The position numbers and the translations under genes were made by a program. The notes beneath the pieces are model-generated. The model worked only from the letters and a program-made list of their open reading frames with translations, had not been told where the DNA came from and did no database searches. From NCBI GenBank assembly GCA_021378535.1, contig JAACJV010000009.1, forward strand, positions 1 to 37,921: a stretch of DNA of 37,921 bases, written 5' to 3'. This DNA is from Ureaplasma sp. Hg1 (GTDB taxonomy: Bacteria; Bacillota_I; Bacilli_A; Mycoplasmatales; Mycoplasmoidaceae). Shown here one piece after another: positions 8,484 through 17,822 of this stretch. How positions within the stretch are numbered: position 1 is the first letter of the stretch; every line of letters starts with the position of its first letter.

Positions 8484-9271
8484 TGGGACAAAAAGTAAAT
8501 CCTAATGGTTTAAGATATGGGATTAATAAAAATTGACAATCTCGATGAATTCCTCAAGACAATAAGCAAATGGCTAAATGATTAGTCGGAGATGACAAGC
8601 TACGAGAATATATTATTCGTAAATATGCAAAAGCAATGGTGGATCATATAGAAATCGAAAGAACACAAAAAGCTATTGATGTTTTCGTTTATGCAACTCA
8701 ACCTGGTATTCTAATCGGATCAGAAGGTTCAGAATCTAAAAAAATTAAATTAGAAATAAACAAAATCGTTGGTAGAAATATTAGAGTTAATCTAAATATT
8801 CTAGCTATCGAAAAACCAGAATTATGTGCAAGAATTATTGCGCGAGAAATTGCTGATGGAATCGAAAGAAGAGTATCTTTTAGAATTGCGCAAAAATTTG
8901 CAATACGAAAAGTTATGAAATCAGGAGCCAAAGGTATTAAGACTCATGTCTCTGGACGTTTGGGCGGAGTTGAAATGGCTCGAGCTGAAGGTTATTCAGA
9001 AGGTAATATTCCATTATCGACATTACGTGCAGACGTTGATTATGCTTTGGAAAAAGCACATACAACATACGGCGTTATTGGCGTTAAAGTATGAATTAAT
9101 CGAGGGGAATACTTTGGAAAAGGATTTACTAGCACTAATGTTAGAAAAAACCGTAACAATGATTCTAGAAACAGAAAACCATTTACAAAAAGAGCAGACG
9201 GCAAAAGACCAGATGGCAATAGAAAGCCATATGGAGACCGTCCGAAAAATACATCTAACAAGGGGGAATAA
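8483..9271 (+). CDS. rpsC: 30S ribosomal protein S3 with basic Asn/Arg-rich C-terminal tail
   Basis: The start at 8483 overlaps the rplV stop and gives the canonical [14 protein letters not shown]. The invariant early tryptophans (codons 18 and 22, within NWQSRW) are both TGA, as are codons 33 and 204; this is good evidence for the genetic code. The KH domain core ([15 protein letters not shown]) and the C-terminal domain ([18 protein letters not shown]) are present. S3 forms the mRNA entry site and has helicase activity in other bacteria. After about residue 212 an added tail of about 50 residues is rich in Arg, Asn, Lys, Gly and Asp. Confidence 0.96.
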
Positions 9272-9274
9272 GCA

Positions 9275-9697
9275 ATGTTACAACCAAAACGTACAAAATA
9301 TAGAAAATCTCATAAAGTTAGTTACGAGGGAAAAGCAAAAGGTAATACATTTGTAGCCTTTGGAGAATATGGTTTAATGGCAACTGAAGGTGACTGAATA
9401 AATAACCGTCAAATTGAAGCTGCTCGGATCGCAATTAGTAAACGACTAGGTAAAACCGGTAAAATGTGAATCAGAATTTTTCCACATTTATCTTTAACAA
9501 AGAAACCATTAGAAGTTCGTATGGGTTCTGGTAAAGGTAACCCTGAAAAATGGGTTGCTGTTGTTAAACAAGGTACAGTAATGTTTGAAATTGGTGGAGT
9601 TCCAGAACCCGTAGCGAAGAATGCACTTCGCGCTGCAGGTAACAAACTGTGCGTTTCATGAAAAATCGTAGAGAAGGGAGATCGTCCTAATGGCTAA
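9275..9697 (+). CDS. rplP: 50S ribosomal protein L16
   Basis: The N-terminus [14 protein letters not shown] and blocks such as [24 protein letters not shown]-like [16 protein letters not shown] and [17 protein letters not shown] identify L16, which binds near the A-site finger and is the last major 50S assembly step. At 140 aa it is of normal length. Several Trp codons are TGA. The AGGGGG preceding it lies in the end of rpsC; its own 3' end overlaps rpmC by 8 nt. Confidence 0.97.
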
Positions 9698-10397
9698 TGG
9701 AATTACAATTGAATTAAGAAAAAAATCTAATGATGAGTTGGCAGAACTAATAGTAAAGCTAAAAGCACAACTTTTACAACAACGTTTTAGTATGGCTAAT
9801 GGTGAGGCTGAAAAGTTACACACAATTCAGGAAATCAGAAGAACGATAGCTCGTGCTCTTACTATTATTAATGAAAGAGGAATAACTATTTCGTTAAGTA
9901 AAACAAAGCAAGCTAAAAAAGCATCTGCTGCGGTTTATTCAACAAAGAACACAACTGCAATCAAAGCAATTCATAAAATTGAAGATGAATCAGTTAAACC
10001 AAAAACAACTATTAAAGCTGAAAAAGTTAAAGCAGTTAATAAAGAAATTAATTCTGTGGGTAAAGTTGTTAAAGTTAAAACCACAACTGCAAAACCAGCT
10101 ACAAAACATGCAACTGCTAAAAAAGCAACCGTAGCTAAAACTGCAACTGCAAAAACTGCAACTGCTAAAAAAGCAACCGTAGCTAAAACTGCAACTGCAA
10201 AACCTGCAGCTGCCAAAAAAGTAGTAGCCGCTAAAAAACCAGCTGCTAAAAAACCAGCTGCTAAAAAACCAGTAGAGCCTGTTAAAAAACCTGTAACTAA
10301 AAAAGTAGCTGCAGTTAAAAAGACTACTACTGCTAAAAAACCTGCTGTTAAAAAAACTACAGCTAAAACACCGACTACTACAAAGGGGCTTAAATAA
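9690..10397 (+). CDS. rpmC: 50S ribosomal protein L29 with about 165-residue Lys/Ala-rich tail
   Basis: Residues 1-65 are a recognisable L29 ([42 protein letters not shown]). L29 normally has 60-70 residues and sits beside L23 at the exit tunnel. Here it has 235. The tail starts with a mixed, mildly charged stretch (about 70-125) and then becomes Lys/Ala/Thr/Pro repeats such as [11 protein letters not shown] and [10 protein letters not shown] up to the stop. Its composition and even DNA words match the L22 and L23 tails. GGGAG upstream lies in the end of rplP; TAA overlaps the rpsQ ATG by one base. Confidence 0.93.
   Translation: MANGITIELRKKSNDELAELIVKLKAQLLQQRFSMANGEAEKLHTIQEIRRTIARALTIINERGITISLSKTKQAKKASAAVYSTKNTTAIKAIHKIEDESVKPKTTIKAEKVKAVNKEINSVGKVVKVKTTTAKPATKHATAKKATVAKTATAKTATAKKATVAKTATAKPAAAKKVVAAKKPAAKKPAAKKPVEPVKKPVTKKVAAVKKTTTAKKPAVKKTTAKTPTTTKGLK
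10080..10392 (+). repeat. Low-complexity Lys/Ala repeat region inside rpmC
   Basis: Short direct repeats coding [14 protein letters not shown] and AKKPA units are repeated two to four times with near-identical DNA. Words such as AACTGCAACTGCTAAA recur in the rplV repeat about 1.8 kb upstream, so the two regions could recombine. Confidence 0.75.
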
Positions 10398-10672
10398 TGG
10401 AAAAACAAACTAACGAATTAAATCGTAATCGAAGAAAAGTTTTATTTGGGATTGTAGTTTCAGATAAAATGCAAAAGACAGTAGTTGTTAAAGTTGAAAC
10501 AAAAGCTAAACATCCACTTTATAAAAAACAAATTGTTACTCATAAAAAATACCATGCACATGACGAAAACGAAACTGCAGGTATCGGTGACAAGGTAGAA
10601 ATTGTTGAAACACGACCTTTAAGTGCTACTAAAACTTGAAGAGTTAGTAAAATTCTAGAAAAAGCTAAATAG
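10397..10672 (+). CDS. rpsQ: 30S ribosomal protein S17
   Basis: The conserved core [41 protein letters not shown] and [18 protein letters not shown] identifies S17, a primary 16S rRNA binder. The final Trp is TGA at 10637; ten more codons follow to TAG 10670-10672, giving 91 aa, slightly longer than the usual 85. Start and rpmC stop share one base. Confidence 0.97.
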
Positions 10673-10697
10673 TAAATATTATAAGGAGGTAATCATT

Positions 10698-11066
10698 ATG
10701 GTTCAACATATGACGAGAATGAAGGTTGCGGATAATACCGGAGCTAAAGAAGTCGGAGTAATTAAAGTGTTAGGCGGATCAAAACGCCGATACGCTGGAA
10801 TTGGCGACGTGGTTGTTGTTTCAGTTAAGAAACTAGCACCAGGCGGAAATGTAACAAAAGGTCAAATTTTTAAGGCTGTTGTTGTTAGAACGCGAAAAGG
10901 TGTGAAACGCCAATCAGGAGCTACACTTAAATTTGATGAAAATGCATGCGTAATCATTAAAGACGACAAAACACCGAGAGGGACAAGAATTTTTGGTCCC
11001 GTAGCTCGAGAATTAAGAGAGCGTGGATATAATAAAATTGTCTCATTAGCTCCAGAAGTACTATAG
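10698..11066 (+). CDS. rplN: 50S ribosomal protein L14
   Basis: At 122 aa it has exact family length. [20 protein letters not shown] at the start, [34 protein letters not shown] and [19 protein letters not shown] are invariant L14 segments. L14 forms an intersubunit bridge. A strong AAGGAGGT precedes the start. Confidence 0.98.
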   Translation: MVQHMTRMKVADNTGAKEVGVIKVLGGSKRRYAGIGDVVVVSVKKLAPGGNVTKGQIFKAVVVRTRKGVKRQSGATLKFDENACVIIKDDKTPRGTRIFGPVARELRERGYNKIVSLAPEVL

Positions 11067-11077
11067 GAGGTCACAAT

Positions 11078-11401
11078 ATGAATAGAATAAAACTTGGCGA
11101 TACAGTTCGAGTTATCTCTGGTAAAAACAAAGGCCTTGAAGGTACTGTTACTAAAACCAACATCAAAGCTCAAACAGCTATTGTTGAAGGTTTAAACAAA
11201 GTTAAAAAACACCAAAAACAAGATAATGATCACGAAGAATCTGGCATCATTGAAATTGAAGCACCAATTCGTATGTGTAAATTAGCATTGCTTGACCCCA
11301 AAGGGAAAGGCGTTACTACAAAAGTAAAATATGCTAAAAATAAAGAAGGTAAAAAAATTCGAGTTGCTAGAAAAACTGGGCACGAATTTAGCACAAAATA
11401 A
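11078..11401 (+). CDS. rplX: 50S ribosomal protein L24
   Basis: The KOW motif near the N-terminus ([18 protein letters not shown]) and the KKHQKQ and [18 protein letters not shown] segments identify L24, an assembly initiator located near the tunnel exit. At 107 aa it is of standard length, so, unlike L22, L23 and L29, it has no added tail. Confidence 0.97.
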   Translation: MNRIKLGDTVRVISGKNKGLEGTVTKTNIKAQTAIVEGLNKVKKHQKQDNDHEESGIIEIEAPIRMCKLALLDPKGKGVTTKVKYAKNKEGKKIRVARKTGHEFSTK

Positions 11402-11412
11402 AGGAGAATATT

Positions 11413-11967
11413 ATGGCATTTTTAAAACAAGAATATAATAAAAAAATCGCTCCTCAATTAATGGCTAAATATAAATACGATTCAGTTATGGAAATTCCAA
11501 AACTTGAAAAAATAGTTATTAATATGGGAGTTGGGAATGCAGTTCAGGATGCTAAAAATCTAGAACGTGCAATCAACGAAATAGAATTAATCACTGGGCA
11601 AAAACCAGTTGTTACAAAAGCAAAAAAATCTATCGCTACTTTTAAATTAAGAGCTGGCCAAGGAATTGGCGCTAAAGTTACATTAAGAGGTAATAACATG
11701 TGAGCTTTTGTTGAAACATTATTTAATGTTGCATTACCTCGTGTACGAGATTTTAGAGGCTTAGACAATAATTCATTTGATGGAAGGGGAAATTTTACTT
11801 TAGGACTTAAAGAACAAATTATTTTTCCACAAATTATTTATGATGATGTGAAACAAGTACGAGGCTTTGATGTTACATTTGTAACATCAGCTAAAACGAA
11901 CGATGAAGCTAGAGCTCTTCTTAAAGCGCTTGGAGCACCGTTTAAAAAAGCAAAAGGAGAAAAATAA
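11413..11967 (+). CDS. rplE: 50S ribosomal protein L5
   Basis: The frame crosses TGA (Trp) at 11701 in the conserved stretch TLRGNNMWAFVETL and reaches TAA 11965-11967, 184 aa in total. [37 protein letters not shown] and VRDFRGL are typical for L5, which binds 5S rRNA in the central protuberance. The stop overlaps the rpsN ATG by one base. Confidence 0.97.
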
Positions 11968-12152
11968 TGGCAAAAAAATCATGGATTGCAAAACAAAAAA
12001 AACATCAAAAATTTGCAGTTAGAGAGTACACACGTTGTGAACGTTGTGGACGAGCGAGAGCTGTTAACCGAAAATTCGGCGTTTGCCGATTATGCTTTAG
12101 AGAATTAGCTTACAAGGGTGCCATTCCAGGCATCAAGAAAGCTTCATGATAG
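11967..12152 (+). CDS. rpsN: 30S ribosomal protein S14, zinc-binding short form
   Basis: At 61 aa this is the short type-Z S14. The zinc ligands form CERC (residues 24-27) and CRLC (residues 40-43). The end reads KKASW then TAG, the Trp being TGA (12147-12149); the conserved terminal Trp of this family explains the TGA-TAG pair. S14 sits in the 30S head near S3 and S10. Confidence 0.97.
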
Positions 12153-12164
12153 GGGGATATTAAT

Positions 12165-12560
12165 ATGCATACAGATCCAATAGCAGAACTTCTAACCAAA
12201 ATTAGAAACGCTAAAAAAGCAAAACATCAAAGTGTAGTAATACCTACTTCTAAGGTGAAAACAGCAATTCTTCAATTGTTAAAAAATGAAGGTTATATTA
12301 AAGATTATTCAGTTAAAAATCTTGATAACAACAAATCTCAAACAACTATTAAACTTAAATACAAAAATAAAGTTTCATCAATTACTGGTTTACGTCAAAT
12401 TTCTAAACCAGGGCTTAGAATTTATTCTAATGCAGGTGAATTACCAAAAGTATTAAACGGTTTAGGTGTTGCTATTATTTCAACAAGTAATGGTATTATG
12501 ACTGACAAAAATGCACGAAAGGCAAACATGGGCGGTGAAGTAATCGCTTATATTTGATAG
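12165..12560 (+). CDS. rpsH: 30S ribosomal protein S8
   Basis: [18 protein letters not shown] at the N-terminus, [22 protein letters not shown] in the middle, and GGEVIAYIW at the end are classic S8 segments. The last Trp is TGA, followed directly by TAG, giving 131 aa. S8 binds helix 21 of 16S rRNA and in E. coli also represses the spc operon. Confidence 0.97.
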
Positions 12561-12569
12561 GTAAAATTT

Positions 12570-13121
12570 ATGTCAAGAATAGGAAACCGAATATTAGAAA
12601 TTCCAACAGGAGTTTCAGTTGAAGTTAAAAAAAACATAATCAACGTTAAAGGTCCATTAGGAGCTTTAATCGTTAATTACCCAGACGTGATTACATGTAC
12701 AGTAGATACTAATAAAATAAAGATCACTAGAGCGAATGATATAAAACAAACCAAAATGTATCACGGGACTGTTAATTCAAACCTATCTAACGCAATTGAA
12801 GGTGTTTCAAAAGGTTTTATTAAGGAACTAACTCTTAAAGGAGTGGGTTACAAAGCTAAAATCCAAGGCGATAAATTAAATTTAGCTCTAGGTTTTAGTC
12901 ACCCAGTTAACAAGGACATTCCACAAGGTTTGAAAATTGAAACGCCAACTGTAACTGAAATTAAAATTATAGGAATTGACAAAGCGCAAGTAGGTCAATT
13001 CGCGGCTGAAGTTCGTGCTTATCGAAAACCAGAACCTTATAAAGGTAAAGGTGTTCTTTACAAAGGCGAAAAAATTATTAGAAAAGCAGGTAAAACTGCT
13101 GAAGGTTCTAAGAAGAAATAG
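12570..13121 (+). CDS. rplF: 50S ribosomal protein L6
   Basis: SRIGNRILEIPTGV at the start, the middle KGVGYKAKIQGDKLNLALGFSH and the C-terminal PEPYKGKGVLYKGEKIIRKAGKTA motif are diagnostic of L6, which lies near the factor-binding site. At 183 aa it is of normal length. The next gene follows after 11 nt with an AGGAGG. Confidence 0.98.
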   Translation: MSRIGNRILEIPTGVSVEVKKNIINVKGPLGALIVNYPDVITCTVDTNKIKITRANDIKQTKMYHGTVNSNLSNAIEGVSKGFIKELTLKGVGYKAKIQGDKLNLALGFSHPVNKDIPQGLKIETPTVTEIKIIGIDKAQVGQFAAEVRAYRKPEPYKGKGVLYKGEKIIRKAGKTAEGSKKK

Positions 13122-13132
13122 GAGGATAGAAT

Positions 13133-13492
13133 ATGAAACGTATAAATATAGATCGAAACGCAAAACGTGTTATTCGACACAAACGAACATCTAACAAGAT
13201 TAAAGTCATTGACAATAGTCGCCCTAGATTAGTTGTTAACAAATCAAACAGCCATATTGCTGTCCAACTAATTGATGTTAACACTCAAAAAACAATAGCA
13301 GCTAGTTCATCTGTTGCTTTGAAATTGAAAAATGGAAACAAAGAAAACGCTAAAAAAGTAGGGAAAGACATTGCTACAAAAGCAATTGGTCTTGGCGTAA
13401 AAGAAGTAACGTTTGACCGTGGTGGTTCAAAATATCACGGGCGAATATCAGCCCTAGCGAATGCTGCTCGAGAAGCAGGATTAAAATTCTAG
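13133..13492 (+). CDS. rplR: 50S ribosomal protein L18
   Basis: RPRLVVNKSNSHIAVQLID, the VGKDIATKAIGLGVKEVTFDRGG segment and the end YHGRISALANAAREAGLKF identify L18, a 5S rRNA-binding protein of the central protuberance. At 119 aa it is of normal length. Confidence 0.98.
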   Translation: MKRINIDRNAKRVIRHKRTSNKIKVIDNSRPRLVVNKSNSHIAVQLIDVNTQKTIAASSSVALKLKNGNKENAKKVGKDIATKAIGLGVKEVTFDRGGSKYHGRISALANAAREAGLKF

Positions 13493-13510
13493 TTAAAGGA
13501 GAACTAAATT

Positions 13511-14194
13511 ATGTCAGAAATTATTAAAAAACAATCAAGCGAAACAGTTCAAGAAACTAGTGAAAAAACAGAAGCTAAAGTTGAAACTAAAGTAGAAGCT
13601 AAACCTATCGATGCAAAAGAACATCATAAAGACGGCGCACACAATGATGGGGATAAAAAAACTTCATCATACAAAAAATCTTTAAAACCAATGAAATCAA
13701 AATCATTTCAACGTGAAAACACTGGTTTTGAAGAAAAAGTTGTAAAAATTAAAAGAATTTCAAAAACTACAAAAGGTGGGCGATCAATGCGATTTAGCGC
13801 ATTAGTTGTTGTTGGTGACCGAAAGGGAACTGTTGGATTTGGAATGGGAAAATCAATTGAAGTTCCAGATGCAATTAAAAAAGCAATTAAAAATGCGAAT
13901 AATAATTTAATTAAAGTTAAAATTAATAAAAATGGAACCGTGTACCATGAAACATTAGGACATCACGGCGCAGGAAAAGTATTAATCAAACCAGCTCCAA
14001 AAGGAATTGGAATTATTGCTGGTGGTCCTGTACGAGCGGTTATTGAACTTGCTGGATATAGTGATATCTATACCAAAAGTCAAGGATCGAAAACGCCAAT
14101 TAATGTTATCCGAGCTACAATGCACGGACTTGAAAGTCAAATGTCTCCAAAAGATGTTGCACGACTTCGAGACAAAGACGTGAAAGATTTATAG
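13511..14194 (+). CDS. rpsE: 30S ribosomal protein S5 with about 60-residue charged N-terminal extension
   Basis: From about residue 74 the protein is a normal S5 ([56 protein letters not shown]). The family normally starts about 12 residues before this point. Here an extra stretch of about 60 residues precedes it, rich in Glu, Lys, Thr and Ser, then His/Asp/Gly and Ser/Lys; it is probably disordered. The start is fixed by an AAAGGAGAA element about 8 nt upstream and by 18-nt spacing from rplR. S5 lies at the mRNA entry with S3, which also has an added tail. Confidence 0.95.
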   Translation: MSEIIKKQSSETVQETSEKTEAKVETKVEAKPIDAKEHHKDGAHNDGDKKTSSYKKSLKPMKSKSFQRENTGFEEKVVKIKRISKTTKGGRSMRFSALVVVGDRKGTVGFGMGKSIEVPDAIKKAIKNANNNLIKVKINKNGTVYHETLGHHGAGKVLIKPAPKGIGIIAGGPVRAVIELAGYSDIYTKSQGSKTPINVIRATMHGLESQMSPKDVARLRDKDVKDL

Positions 14195-14206
14195 AGGTAT
14201 AAGAAT

Positions 14207-14653
14207 ATGGATTTAAGTAAATTAGAGTATACTAAAGGTTCGCGTAACCACCGTGAAAAACGTGTTGGTCGTGGAAACGGCTCGGGAATTGGAAAAACTT
14301 GTGGGCGTGGCCAAGATGGTCAAAAATCACGTAAATCAGGTCACACTCGTTTAGGATTTGAAGGTGGACAAACACCTTTATACCGTCGAGTACCTAAAGT
14401 TGGGTTTAATAACGATAACTTCGCTCATAAATTTAACACTATAACTATTGAACAATTAAATGGTTTAAGTGAAAAGACTATAACCCCTGAATTATTATTA
14501 GAAAAACGAATGTTAAAACATAAAAACTTACCTATTAAGATAATAGGTAACACAAAATTAAATAATTCAATTACAATTAAAGCACACAAATTTACTAAGG
14601 GTGCTTTAGAAAGTATTAAAAATGCTAAAGGCAAGTTTGAAATAATTAAATAA
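14207..14653 (+). CDS. rplO: 50S ribosomal protein L15
   Basis: The Gly/Arg-rich N-terminal arm (KRVGRGNGSGIGKTCGRGQDG, FEGGQTPLYRRVPKVGF) is unmistakable L15. At 148 aa it is of normal length. It is followed by secY with a 15-nt gap, the usual spc operon order. Confidence 0.97.
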   Translation: MDLSKLEYTKGSRNHREKRVGRGNGSGIGKTCGRGQDGQKSRKSGHTRLGFEGGQTPLYRRVPKVGFNNDNFAHKFNTITIEQLNGLSEKTITPELLLEKRMLKHKNLPIKIIGNTKLNNSITIKAHKFTKGALESIKNAKGKFEIIK

Positions 14654-14668
14654 AAGCAAAGGACTATT

Positions 14669-16069
14669 ATGGCAACAAAAAAAACTACATCAGGATTTCG
14701 CGAGCTTAAGTCAATTGTAAGAAATAAAAAAGTAATGGTTAGCATCTTAACGACGCTATCATTACTTATCTTGTTTAGAATAGGGTCGGTTATTCCGATG
14801 CCATTCGCAACAATGAACTCAGACGCTTTAAATCAAAGTAGTTTCTTACAAATGATGAATATGCTTGGTGGTGGTGGATTACGGAGAATCTCAATTTTTG
14901 CAATTGGAATATCACCGTACATTACTGCACAAATTATTATTCAGTTATTAAGTTCAGATTTGATTCCGCCTTTATCACGGCTTTCTAAAAGTGGTGAAAG
15001 AGGTAGAAAAAAAATTGAAATCATTACAAGAATGTTTACATTGCCATTTGCAATTATTCAGGCTTATGCGATTATCTCATTAGCCTCGACTAATACTGAT
15101 GTAATAACCTTTGATTTACCTAATGGTGACAGTTTAAGTCCATTTTATTATTTCTTTTATATCCTATTAATGACAACCGGAACATACGTAGCTATTTTCC
15201 TAGGAGATGTTATAACTAAAAAAGGTGTAGGTAATGGAATTACATTAATCATCTTAGCAGGGATTGTTGCTTCATTGTTTTCAAGTTTCGAAACAGTTTT
15301 TGGAACTCTAACAAGTGGAGCCGGACAATCACAAGCATTAACTTCAGTTATTAACTTCGTTGTTTATTTGTTGTTTTATATTATTCTATTGGTGGCCGTT
15401 GTATTTATCAATGGATCCGTTCGAAAGATACCAATACAACAAACAGGTCAAGGATTAACTAGCAATAGAGATGAATTACCTTACCTACCGTTGAAGATTA
15501 ATGCAGCAGGTGTTATTCCTGTTATATTTGCATCATCTGTAATGACTATACCATCAACCATCGCACAATTTTTACCAGCTGATGGTAACGGGCCTAAATG
15601 ATTTATTGATACTTATTTAACGTTTAATTCCTGGAGTGGTATAGTGATCTATGCAGTCTTAATTGTCCTCTTCACATTTTTCTACTCCTACGTCCAGATT
15701 AATCCAAATAAAATATCCGAGGACTTTAAGAAGTCCGGTAGGTTTATTCCTGGCGTTAAAACAGGTTTAGATACAGAAAAACATATTTCTAAAACGTTGC
15801 TCCGTATTAATTTTATTGGGGGGCCATTCCTGGCAATAGTTGCGGCATTACCATATGTCGTATCAGTAGCTAGTGGAAATGTCATTCCTTCGAGCGCAGC
15901 TCTAGGAGGGACAGGAATTGTTATTATGGTTTCTGCTTCCATTGAGTTATGGCAATCAATTAGAAGTGCTTCAACTACTTCGACATATAATTATATAAAG
16001 AAGGAAATTGAAACTCAAGTAAATGAAGACAACATTGATGATAAGGAAAATTTAGTTCAATTATGATAG
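14669..16069 (+). CDS. secY: Preprotein translocase subunit SecY
   Basis: SecY forms the membrane channel for protein export and insertion. The frame crosses TGA (Trp, codon 311) at 15599-15601 and ends with TGA-TAG, 466 aa, somewhat longer than the usual 430. About ten hydrophobic helices are seen. The plug/TM2 region (GGGLRRISIFAIGISPYITAQI), the GQGLTSNRDELPYLPLKINAAGVIPVIF block and the cytosolic loop RFIPGVKTGLDTEKH match the family. A Glu/Asn/Asp-rich cytosolic tail follows the last helix. Placed between rplO and adk as in most Firmicutes. Confidence 0.97.
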
Positions 16070-16082
16070 AAGGTGCTTAGAT

Positions 16083-16724
16083 ATGAAAATTGTTTTAATT
16101 GGTCCGCCTGGTTCTGGCAAAGGCACAATTTCCTTTGCTTTAGTCAAGGATGCATCGATTGTACATATTTCAACGGGGAACCTTTTTAGAAAGACGGCTA
16201 AGTCTACAGGTTCATTATCAGAACAATTGAGAATGATAATGGGTAGTGGTCAATTAGTTCCTGATGATTTAACAAATGAAATTGCTAAAAATGAAATCAT
16301 AGATACAACAAGTAAAAATTTAAGTTTTGTCTTGGATGGCTATCCAAGAACAGTAGAACAAGCAAGTTTTTTAGATACTGTTTGTGATATTGATAAAGTT
16401 TTTTATCTAGATGTTAATCACGATATTTTAGTTAAACGAATTATCGGACGAAGAACTTGTCCAAAATGTGGGCGGATTTATAATATATATTTCCACCCGC
16501 CGAAGAATAATGAAATTTGTGATGATGATCAAACTATTTTATCACAGCGTAAGGATGATAACTTTGAAACGGTTGAAAACCGTATGCAGGTTTATCAAAC
16601 ACAAACAACACCTTTGGTAGAGTTTTATGAAAAACAAAATAAACTCGTAAGAGTTGATGGCGCAATGCCTATTGATAAAGTAATAGAAATTATAAAAAAG
16701 GAAACTCATTATGATATTCATTAA
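16083..16724 (+). CDS. adk: Adenylate kinase with zinc-type lid
   Basis: Adk interconverts AMP + ATP and 2 ADP. Seen are the P-loop GPPGSGKGT (7-15), the AMP-binding segment HISTGNLFR, and DGYPRT (85-90). The lid has the structural zinc set C126, C129, C146 and D149 (C-x2-C-x16-C-x2-D), typical of Gram-positive-type enzymes. The length is 213 aa. The last codons overlap the map start by 14 nt, so the two are translationally coupled. Confidence 0.97.
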   Translation: MKIVLIGPPGSGKGTISFALVKDASIVHISTGNLFRKTAKSTGSLSEQLRMIMGSGQLVPDDLTNEIAKNEIIDTTSKNLSFVLDGYPRTVEQASFLDTVCDIDKVFYLDVNHDILVKRIIGRRTCPKCGRIYNIYFHPPKNNEICDDDQTILSQRKDDNFETVENRMQVYQTQTTPLVEFYEKQNKLVRVDGAMPIDKVIEIIKKETHYDIH

Positions 16725-17457
16725 ATCCGAATATGATTTGGAAATGATTCGTCATGCCGTATCCATCTGAAAGAAAGCGCAAGAAGCAGTTAATAGCGCT
16801 ATCAGGGTCGGCATGACATTAAAGGAACTTGATCTTATCTTAAAAGATGCGATTGAAGGTAATGGTGGCACTTGTGCTTTCCATAAATACCAAGGGTTCC
16901 CAGGCTATAACTGTATCTCTGTGAATGAATGTATTATTCACGGGATTCCAAATGACTACGCTCTAAAAGATGGTGACTCAGTTACCTTCGATGTTGGAAC
17001 GGAATACAAGAAACATTTTTGTGATGCAGCATTCACTATCATTGTGGGTGAAGCAAGCGATGAAGCGATTCACATTCGCGATACAGCACGTCAAGCAATT
17101 GATGAAGCTGTTAAAATTATTAAACCAGGAGTTTCTACAAAGAAAATTTCAAAGGTAATTGAAGAATATGTAAAATCGCAAGGTTATTACTTATTGCATG
17201 ATTTCACTGGACATGGTTGTGGTAATCAAATTCATGAAGACCCAGCCATACCAAATTATGTAACTCCATTTATACCGGGTTTTAAATTAGTAGAAAATAT
17301 GGTTATCTGTATTGAACCGATGATTATGACTGATAGTCGTAAGTTTTATATGGCAGAAAATAATTGATCAATTATCGCAAGTAATAAAAAATTAAGTTCA
17401 CATTGAGAGCACATGATTTGAGTAACAGCCGACGGTTGTGAAGTGCTTACAAAATAG
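16711..17457 (+). CDS. map: Methionine aminopeptidase, type I
   Basis: It removes the initiator Met from new proteins. The start at 16711 (AAGGA upstream, inside adk) yields MIFIKSEYDLEMIRHAVSIW, the normal N-terminal helix of the family, with W20 encoded by TGA. The five metal ligands are D94, D105, H168, E202 and E233; H77 (IIHGIP) is the substrate-side His. Three more TGA codons occur near the C-terminus (17368, 17404, 17419), so a standard-code caller would truncate it. The length is 248 aa. Confidence 0.96.
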
Positions 17458-17466
17458 GAGAAATAA

Positions 17467-17682
17467 ATGGCAGATCAAAAAATTAGCATGAAGGGCAAAA
17501 TTCAAGAAACCCTTCAAGGCGGAAGTTTTAAAGTAAAATTAGAAAATGGCGTTTTAATTACTGCGCACGTATCAGGTAAAATGAGAGTTTACAAAATTAG
17601 CATCTTACCGGGTGATACCGTTGACGTTGAGTTAAGTCCTTATGATTTAACACGTGGCAGAATTACCTACAGACACCATTAA
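17467..17682 (+). CDS. infA: Translation initiation factor IF-1
   Basis: The 71-aa OB-fold protein has the standard sequence pattern: [57 protein letters not shown] and the final TYRHH. IF-1 blocks the A site during initiation. It sits between map and rpmJ, the usual Gram-positive order. Confidence 0.98.
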   Translation: MADQKISMKGKIQETLQGGSFKVKLENGVLITAHVSGKMRVYKISILPGDTVDVELSPYDLTRGRITYRHH

Positions 17683-17696
17683 TAGGAGGTATCTTA

Positions 17697-17810
17697 ATGA
17701 AAGTAAGAGCATCAGTCAAACCAATCTGTAAGGATTGTAAAATTATTAAAAGACATGGGCGTGTTAGAGTTATATGTAAAAACCCGAAACACAAACAGAG
17801 ACAAGGATAA
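17697..17810 (+). CDS. rpmJ: 50S ribosomal protein L36, zinc-binding form
   Basis: A 37-aa gene found by reading the 140-nt gap between infA and rpsM. It begins [15 protein letters not shown] and ends KHKQRQG. The zinc ligands C11, C14, C27 and H32 are present. An AGGAGGT Shine-Dalgarno lies upstream. Confidence 0.97.
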   Translation: MKVRASVKPICKDCKIIKRHGRVRVICKNPKHKQRQG

Positions 17811-17822
17811 GGAGATAAATAT

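Noticed and set aside
8048-8491. Long minus-strand open frame (147 codons) of repeated hydrophobic units opposite rplV
   Set aside because: It is the mirror of the Lys/Ala repeats: antisense of AAA and GCT codons reads as Phe, Leu, Ala and Val. There is no ribosome binding site, and the sense gene is certain.
8946-9356. A 136-codon plus-strand frame overlapping the 3' end of rpsC and start of rplP
   Set aside because: It lies out of frame in two certain genes. The S3 frame continues through TGA at 9092 to its own stop, and this alternative resembles no protein.
9971-10408. Long minus-strand open frame (145 codons) opposite the rpmC tail
   Set aside because: Same cause as for rplV; the repetitive hydrophobic sequence is an antisense effect of Lys/Ala codons.
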